Assembly (NCBI GenBank): GCA_036873755.1
Contig: JAVTVY010057047.1
Coordinates: forward strand, 124,001 to 188,000
Reading direction: 5' to 3'
Source of the DNA: Hanleya hanleyi
Lineage: Eukaryota > Mollusca > Polyplacophora > Lepidopleurida > Hanleyidae
DNA: 64,000 bases
The stretch's first letter is position 1; each line of letters starts with the position of its first letter. Below the pieces are notes generated by a model. It was not told the DNA's origin. It saw only the letters and a program-made list of their open reading frames with translations, and did no database searches. Shown piece after piece: positions 56,838 through 64,000 of this stretch. The position numbers and the translations under genes were made by a program.

Positions 56838-57868
56838 AAGAAACATCACATAAATGATATTCCTGAAATACTGTACAGTCTGTACATGAAATACTGTACA
56901 AAAATGTATCCGCATGGGATTTCTCGAATCCATGCTACAATCCCTCATCAGGACCTTACTCATCATCTTATTTCATTAATGGTATCGGTGTTCAAGAAAA
57001 CGGATCGCCGATATAATAATGTCAGAAGTCATAAAGCATTCTTTAGATCTACTACCTACAAGGTATATCATTCACGGAATGTTTCTTTGTTTATAGAGTT
57101 GCCTAAATGTATCATCAATAGTACCTATATGGAATTTAGCAGGAAAATATATCAACAGCATATAGGTATTCCAATGGATACTAATTGTGCACCCATTTGG
57201 ACTGACAAATGTCTCTTACACAGATCCTTTCAAACCCCGTTCCTTCTCACTTACCAAGCGTAATATAGACGATCTCCTCGCCGTTGATAATCGCTATATA
57301 AATGATGCAGTGTAGGATATTTATCCTTCTTCACTTGATTTGAAGGAAACTACAGATGGCGCTAACGGCACGTCATTTCTAGACCTATTCCACCATAAAA
57401 ATGAAGCGGTTCTTTCTCTCTCGTCATCTTGACGACACAGGAGATGATTACAATGTCGACATCGTAAACTATCCCTATCCGGAATGTAATAGTGCAGTGG
57501 GACCTGCATATGGCGTATACACGTCTTGCCTAGTAGCATTTGAAAGATCGTGTGTTAAACGTGAAGATTTTAGTCAACGTCATAAAACATTATCACAGAA
57601 ACTTATACAACAGAGCTATAACACCAAGCACCGCCACTCAAAGTTTCGAATTTTATATTTTTTGGAACATCATGATGTCTTGTCGGCATTATAAAAACTG
57701 TTTACCACATCTATCTTGCAGGAAGCTAGCCTATTTTTAAGTATACTTTGCTTCTTTTCTTTTTTTTAATTTGGTGCTATTATACGAATTAGGTCTTTGG
57801 ATTAAAGACGCGAGAATTCTTTAATGGACGACGGCAGAATATTGAATGGCGGATTAGACGCTTGTATT
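56838..57868 (+). pseudogene. Diverged Penelope copy in the left arm
   Basis: RT from just before motif A (TIPHQDLTHHLISLMVSVF) through motif B (GIPMDTNCAPI), motif C (IDDLLAVDN in a shifted frame), the LSSRHLDDTGDDYN region and thumb, then a jump into the 3' tail (no hairpin box) and the terminus agacgcttgtattc. A sub-family distinct from the 16-26 kb copies. Confidence 0.82.
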
Positions 57869-58419
57869 CATAATACTAATAAATTCAAATCATCTTGACC
57901 TCTCCCATTTATCGCTACAGGATGTAGACTCGAAAGAAAGGACGCATCAAGTGACCTCATCTTGTGAAGTTTTATTGTTCTAAATGGACCACTTACAGTC
58001 GGGAGTTGACACTTTGACTTTTCGGAGTCCGCCACCGAATCCGACCTTCGACCTGGGCAGTAGAGATCCTCTAACATCATATACAAATGGACACATTTTA
58101 TACATGTAAAGGTTTAAAATTATTATCATTGAGGTTATTGAAACTTAGTTAAATTGAAACCTGTACGAAAACACTCATTTATGGAGTTACTTAAACTTAC
58201 CGCCTTAGGTATACTTAGTATATCTGTTCTTGAACTTGTCCATTCTCGTGTATCATGAAAAGTGGAATTATGACTCCCATTCACACAAGCAATAATGACG
58301 TACTTAGAATGGCAGCAGATAACATCGTCGTCTCTCCGTATAAATATATGAGATTTACACCGATCCTATTCAAAGAGTTAAACACACGAGTTGGGAATGG
58401 TTGGATGAAGAAGATAGAA

Positions 58420-58570
58420 TTAAGGTTTAATGTTGCTTTCAGCAATATTTCAGCTATGTAGCGACGACCAAACACAATTCTAAGTATTCTAACAAAAACA
58501 AGCCAATAACCAAACAATGCAGAAATATTCAACACAATACACCAAAACACATGTACATACATTAAAGCTT
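58420..58570 (-). pseudogene. LINE 3' tail, left arm
   Basis: ttaaggtttaatgttgcttt, caatatttcagctatgtagc and gacgacca form the complement of the LINE tail; its counterpart in the right arm is 60600-60772 on the plus strand, with (TC)n. Confidence 0.75.
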
Positions 58571-59023
58571 GCTACAAACCGATTGGATGAAAACTGATTC
58601 ATCCTTCATGTAGGACATGGAGGCATGTACTACAGGCTTTACAATAGTAATACCTCTCGTGAACAGACAACGAAAATAGGCGTTCATTTTCTGATCTCAT
58701 GTGGTTTATTGTGATCTGAAAGGATTATTCGCCATTCTTTATTATTAATTTTAATGAAGCAAAGGTATTCACACTTAAGTAAAGATATAGGTGATAACCT
58801 TATGACGGCAATTCTTGACATCGGCCTGAACTCCATAAAATTCGTGTTTTTGGTATTTATTTCAAACTTTCGTCGTTTCGAAATATAATTAACAAGCCCC
58901 TAAAACTTCAGATTAGACACCGAGGATGAGATTCTACCTAGCAAAATATGTCCGACCTGGTCATTTTGATTTCACAAATCTCTTGGAAATTTGGATGAAC
59001 ATTTTTAGTATTTATTAAAACTT

Positions 59024-60117
59024 AAGAATTGCTCCCTGTGTATTATTAGGCCGTGTCGTGTCAACAGACCAATACAGCAACTTGAGTAAATTATCATTTC
59101 TGTTAATATCTGAATGTAAATTTACAAGATTAGTGTGAATCAGTTATATAGTTCAACAAATTTTGAGCACATTTTTGTCGTGAACAATTTGCACTCTTTC
59201 ATAGATTCACCTCAGGGATTATGATGTATGGAACATGTATCTTTCTGAAATTATCATATCCATTGTTAACCTGAGGAGCAAGCTTGTCTGTTATATATGT
59301 TCTTGCCTGCACGCCTGCATATGGTTATTGTTGCCTTATACCTCAGTTTGACTTCAATAGAAATTAAGAGAATAAAAACTGATATAAGTTGAATTTAATA
59401 AATATTTCATGTATTTCATTCTCTTTCACAGGCGATCTGGTGGTCTGGTGAAACATGTAATGGGAGATTATTTTGAAACGCTTCCAAGTTTGAGACATGT
59501 TCGGACCCGTTTCACTTGCGACATGTTCCAAAAGTTGGGACAAATTCATGTTTGGGCTCAGACGTTTCATTTTGAAAGATTTAGTCGGCCGTAATACGTT
59601 TCAGATTGAGACATGTACATACGACAAATGATTCACTAAGCGGGATGTCACATGTTTCAAACGAACACATGTTTAACGAAGACATGTCTCATATTGAGAT
59701 ATCATTAACACACGAAAATGACACCAGTTTCAAATTGAAACATGAAGCCGTTTCAAAATGAAATATGTACGTACTCACATGTCCCAAAGGCTGGGACTAA
59801 ATCTTGTTTCATTTAGAGATGTTAAACATGTCACCAATTCTTACAGTGTAGTTGCTGCCATCACAACCCTATCTCCCTTCCATATGTTGCCTGAATGCGA
59901 GGTAAAACCTTAATTCTCTCTCTCTCCCACATACTTGAGAAGCATTTGAAAACTTTTGCTGAGACGTTGTAATACACATATTATATCGATGATTGCAAAA
60001 GGTTCTGTGTCTGAAACACATTTATTGTCTGGCGGCAATAGATAAAAAAATCAACTATATCACATTCATTCACCTGCATAATAAGTTTAAATTCACCTGT
60101 CCTATTTATAATTTTAA
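59024..60117. other. Spacer of the giant inverted repeat, with acatgt/gtttca motif cluster
   Basis: 59440-59850 holds many copies of acatgt and of gtttca/tgaaac in close, often palindromic, spacing (for example gtttcaaattgaaacatg). 59880-59930 carries a decayed LINE tail with (TC)n. No convincing gene; ORF 59409-59594 consists largely of the motif cluster. Confidence 0.6.
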
Positions 60118-60599
60118 AAGTTTTGATAAATACTAAAAATGTTCATCCAAATTCCCAAGAGATTTGTGAAATCAAAATGGCGAGGTCGGAAATATTTTGC
60201 TAGATAGAATCTCATCCTCGGTGTATGATCTGAAGTTTTAGGGGTTTGTGAATTATATTTTGAATCGACGAAATTTTGAAATAAATACCAAAAACGCCAA
60301 AAACGGATAAAAACCATACAAACGCATGAAAACCCAAATTTTATAAAGTTCAGACCGATGTCAAGAATTGCCGTCATAAGGTTACCACGTATATCTTTAT
60401 TTAAGTGTGAATACCATTGTTCCATTAAAATTAATAATAATAAAGAAGAGCGAATAATCCTTTCAGATCAAAATAGACCATATCAGATCAGAAAATGGGA
60501 ACATATTTTGGTTGTCTGTTCAAGAGGTTTTACTATTGTAAGGCCTGTAGTACATTTGATGTGCTACATGACGGATGAATCAGTTTTCATCCAATCGGT

Positions 60600-60772
60600 T
60601 TGTAGCAAGCTTTAATGTATGTACATGTGTTCTGGTGTGCTGTGTTGAATATTTCTGGATTGTTTGGTTATTGACTTGTTTTTGTTAGAATACTTAGAAT
60701 TGTGTTTGATCATCGCTATGTAGCTGAAATATTCCTCAAAGCAACATTAAACCTTAATTCTCTCTCCCTCGT
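60600..60772 (+). pseudogene. LINE 3' tail, right arm
   Basis: tcatcgctatgtagctgaaa ... caacattaaaccttaattc and (TC)n; counterpart of 58420-58570. Confidence 0.8.
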
Positions 60773-61273
60773 CCAACCATTCCCAACTCTTGTGTTTAGC
60801 TCTTTGAATAGGATCGGTGTAAATCTCATATATTTATATCGGCTGCCATTCTAAGTACGTCATTATTGCTTGTGTGAATGGGAGTCATATTTCCACTTTT
60901 CATGATACACGAGAATAGACAAGTTCAAGAACAGATACACTAAGTATACCTAAGGCGGTAAGTTTAAGTAACTCATAAATGAGTGCTTTCGGTATAGGTT
61001 TCAATTTAATTAAGTTTTAATAAACTCAATGGTAATAATTTAAAACCTTTACATGTATAAGCTTTGCCCATTTGTATATGATGTTAGAGGATCTCTACTG
61101 CCCATATCAAAGGTCAGATACGGTGGCGGACTCCGAAAAGTAAAACCCTCAACTCCCGACTGTAAGTGGTCCATTTAGAACAATAAAATTTGATGCGTTC
61201 TTTCTTTCGAGAGTCTACATCCTGTAGCGATAAATGGGAGAGGTCAAGATGATTTGAATATATTAGTATTGTG

Positions 61274-62296
61274 AATACAAGCGTCTAATCCGCCATTCAA
61301 TATTCTTCCGTCGCCCATTAAAGAATTCTTGCGTCTTTAATCCAAAGACCTAATTCATATAATAGTATTAGCACCAAATCAAAAAAGCAATCAAAGTAAA
61401 CCTAAAAATATGCTAGTTTCCTGCAAGACAGATGTGGTAAACAGTTTTTATGATGCCGGCAAGACATCATGATGTTCCAAAAATATCAAATTCGAAACTT
61501 TGAGTGGAGGTGTTTGGTGTTATAGCTTTGTTTTATAAGTTTCTGCGATAATGTTTTATGACGTTGCCTATTTTCACATTGAACACACGATCTTTCAAAT
61601 GCTACTAGGCAAGATGTGTATACGCCATATGCAGGTCCCACTGCACTATTACTTTCCAGATAGGGATAGTTTACTATGTCGACATTGTAATCATCTCCTT
61701 TGTCGTCAAGTTGACGAGAGAGAAAGTTGACCAATATAGTCGAATAGGTCAACAAATGACGTGTCGTTAGCGCCATCTGTAGTTTCCTTCAAGTCAAGTG
61801 AAGCAGGATAAATATCCTTCACTGTATCATTTATATAGCGATTAGCAACGTCAAGGAGATCGTCTGTATAGCGTTTAGTAAGTGAGAAGGAACGGGCTTT
61901 GAAAGGATCTGTGTAAGAGACAGATATTTGTCAGTCAAAATGGGAGCACATTTAGTATCCATTGGAATACCTATATGCTGTTGATATATTTTCCTGCTAA
62001 ATTTCATATAGTTACTTTCAATGAGAAATTCAGGCAACTTTATAAACAAAGGAACATCCCATGAATGATATCTCTTGTAGGTAGTAGAGTTAAAGAATGC
62101 TTTATGACTTCTGACATTATTATATTTGTGATCCGCTTTCTTGAACACCGATACCATTAATGAAATAAGACGGCGAGTAAGGTCCTGATGAGGGACTGTA
62201 GCATAAATTCGAGAAATCCCATGCGGATACATTTTTGTACAGTATTTTATATACAGCCTGTACAGTATTTCAGGGATAACATTTATGGGATGTTTC
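61274..62296 (-). pseudogene. Diverged Penelope copy in the right arm
   Basis: Counterpart of 56838-57868. The minus frame 62373-61831 retains motif A region (TVPHQDLTRRLISLMVSVF), YKRYHSWDVPLFIKLPEFLI, and GIPMDTKCAPILTDKYL. The thumb frame is 61776-61486. The 3' end aatacaagcgtctaat lies at about 61274. Confidence 0.82.
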
Positions 62297-62395
62297 TTTG
62301 TATATTGAGTTGCTTGAATTTCTATTAAAAAAATATATATGTGACATTTGGCAACACAATATATCAACAGCATATAGGCATGTTCTTAGGTTGAG

Positions 62396-62512
62396 AAGGC
62401 CCGCTTAACCCGGGGCTAGGGGCCGTATGAACCCATGTACTTCAAGATCCTCATGGTACTCAAATGAACAATCACAATCAAAGCGTTACTGAGATACATC
62501 ATTCTTATACAT
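62396..62512 (+). pseudogene. Penelope 3' UTR fragment with hairpin
   Basis: cgcttaacccggggctaggg to gagatacatcattctta; the hairpin near 62467-62489 is degenerate (CAATCAC/GTTACTG). Confidence 0.8.
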
Positions 62513-63121
62513 ATACATATAGGCGTATACATATCACGCCTCGTAGCATTTGCTAGAACCTTTAATCAACGTTACAAAACATTGTTGCAGAAACTTATAA
62601 AAAAGGGCTACAACACCAGGCGCCTCCACTCAAAGTTTCTCAAATTTGGCGATACTTATCGCATGCTGATAGCAAAATACGAGCGTAGCGTGCAAGATCT
62701 ATGGCGTTACGTTTCGCAACTTGTATCTAATTTCGCTTAACCCAGGGCTAGGGGCCGTATGAACCCATGTACTTTAAGATCCTCACGGTACTCATATGAA
62801 CAATCACAAACAAAGCGTGACTGAGATACATCATTCTTTAGATGATGACTTTAAAACGAATATTATGGATTAAGAATACTGATCAGCGATACGGATTTGA
62901 TATTTTTCGAACATCATGATGTCTTGCCGGCATCATTGAAAACTGTTGACCGCTTCTCTCTTGCAGGAAACAAGCCTATGTGTATGTATACTATGAATGT
63001 CTTTTTGAATTTGGTGCTAATGCTGTTATATGGAATATGGAATAGGTCTTTGGATTATGGACGCGGATATTCTCTAATGGACGACGGCTGAATTATGAAT
63101 GACGGACCAAACGCTTGTAAT
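62513..63121 (+). pseudogene. Penelope thumb plus 3' UTR
   Basis: From VYISRL-equivalent codons through RLHSKFLKFGDTYRMLIAKY, box, hairpin near 62801-62823 (one mismatch), tail and the terminus acgcttgtaat. Confidence 0.85.
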
Positions 63122-63460
63122 TCCAATGCGTACTAAATGTGCACCCCTGTTGGCTGACCTATATCTGTTCTACTATGAATATGACTATATGCAACCGATC
63201 AATTCAAAGTCCTTTCCTTCTCGTTCACCAAACGCTATACAGACGAACTTCTCGCTGTAGATAATCGCTATATAAATGAGGCAGTGAAAGATATATATCT
63301 ACCTTCACTGGATTGAAGGAAACTACAGATAGCCCTACCGGCACATCATACTTAGACCTATATCTCTATAAAAATGAAGCGGCCCTTCTCTCGCGTTGAC
63401 GTTATGACAAAAGAGACGATTACTATGTCGACACCGTAAACTATCCCTTTCAGGACAGTT
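63122..63460 (+). pseudogene. Penelope RT fragment (motif B to DIVNYP region)
   Basis: Starts at IPMRTKCAPLLADLY-equivalent codons directly after the previous 3' end, with motif C region broken; stops at ctttcaggacagt. Confidence 0.82.
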
Positions 63461-63528
63461 TCAAGCGTCTAGTCCTTCATTCATAATTCAGCCGTCGTCC
63501 ATTAGAGAATATCCACGTCCATAATCCA
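63461..63528 (-). pseudogene. 68 bp Penelope 3' terminal fragment
   Basis: tcaagcgtctagtccttcat to ccataatccaaa, followed at once by another copy of the same terminus. Confidence 0.85.
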
Positions 63529-64000
63529 AATTACAAGCGTCTAGTCCGTCATTCATAATCCAGCCGTCGTCCATTAGAGAATATCCGCGTCCATAATCCA
63601 AAGACCTATTCCATATTTCATACAAGAGTATTAGCACCAAATTCAAAAGCACAATCATAGTATACATAAACATAGGCTTGTTTCCCGCAAGAGAGAAGCG
63701 GTCAACAGTTTTCAATGATGCCGGCAAGACATCATGATGTTCCAAAAATATCAAATCCGTATCGCTGTTCAGTATTCTTCATCCATAATATTCGTTGTAA
63801 AGTCGTCATCTAAAGAATGATGTATCTCAGTCACGCTTTGATTGTGGCTGTTCATATGAGTATCATGATAATCTTGAAGTACATGGGTTCATACGGCCCC
63901 CAGCCCCGGGTTAAGCGGAATTAGACACAAGTTACGAAACGTAGCGCCATAGATCTTGCACGCTACGTTCGTATTTTGCTATCAGCATGCGATATGTATC
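63529..64000 (-). mobile_element. Penelope copy, minus strand, continuing past the window
   Basis: 3' terminus at 63529, tail (open frame 63754-63488 with a hydrophobic segment, extending into the previous fragment), hairpin near 63827-63849 (GTCAC with GCCAC, one mismatch), ccggggctgggggccgt box, and the start of the RT C-terminus (LWRYVS, YERSVQD-equivalent codons) at the window edge. Confidence 0.87.

Larger units (their letters stand above)
56750..62385. repeat. Giant inverted repeat, arms of about 2.27 kb
   Basis: Left arm 56750-59023 and right arm 60118-62385 are reverse complements along their whole length by eye, with scattered differences. Matching landmarks: Penelope motif B end (56750/62385), the Penelope 3' terminus (57868/61274), the LINE tail (58430/60750), the gacatcggYctgaac block (58830/60345) and the innermost aaactt (59020/60120). 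Spacer 59024-60117. Confidence 0.93.

Overview
This window reads as animal, most probably molluscan (a gastropod such as an abalone is my best guess, not proven), nuclear DNA with no convincing host gene. It is AT-rich. Nearly everything recognisable is transposon-derived: Penelope-like retroelements with the Naiad-type permuted layout (N-terminal GIY-YIG endonuclease, a CxC linker, C-terminal reverse transcriptase), LINE 3' ends carrying an RNase H domain and a (TC)n tail, tRNA-derived SINEs, one large Ty3/gypsy LTR element, and several foldback or MITE-like inverted repeats. The phylum call rests on the SINE and LINE tails and on the abundance of Naiad-type elements.

Layout. 1-7.5 kb: non-coding DNA with three foldback elements and dispersed repeats, ending in a minus-strand Penelope relic. 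7.5-10.4 kb: a local direct-repeat cluster carrying small MITEs. 11.3-12.6 kb: a three-unit head-to-tail array (509 bp period) of an ORF-less element built from a Penelope leader and a Penelope-like 3' region, called mini-Naiad here. 14.7-20.6 kb: the best Penelope assembly, with an inverted copy, a truncated copy and a near full-length copy side by side. 20.6-26.6 kb: a minisatellite, a SINE, and LINE and Penelope pieces. 26.55-34.19 kb: a 3822 bp segment present twice in tandem and almost identical. 35.0-49.3 kb: a gypsy element with 4 bp target duplications, broken gag-pol, nested insertions and a partial tandem duplication of its 3' end. 49.3-55.5 kb: a SINE with perfect 12 bp target duplications, sparse unique DNA and a LINE fragment. 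56.75-62.39 kb: a very large inverted repeat (about 2.27 kb arms, about 1.09 kb spacer) made mainly of Penelope copies. 62.4-64 kb: a pile of Penelope fragments running off the window end.

How the parts relate. The autonomous-type Penelope copies would supply endonuclease and reverse transcriptase; the mini-Naiads lack ORFs but share the leader, the 3' terminal TTGTAATT and a 3' hairpin, so they look like non-autonomous partners. The hairpin (7 bp stem, 9 nt loop AATMAAAGC) recurs throughout the window, and its stem changes on both sides together, which is the most interesting signal here. LINE and SINE share similar 3' tails, consistent with SINE mobilisation by the LINE. Every autonomous element seen is disrupted.
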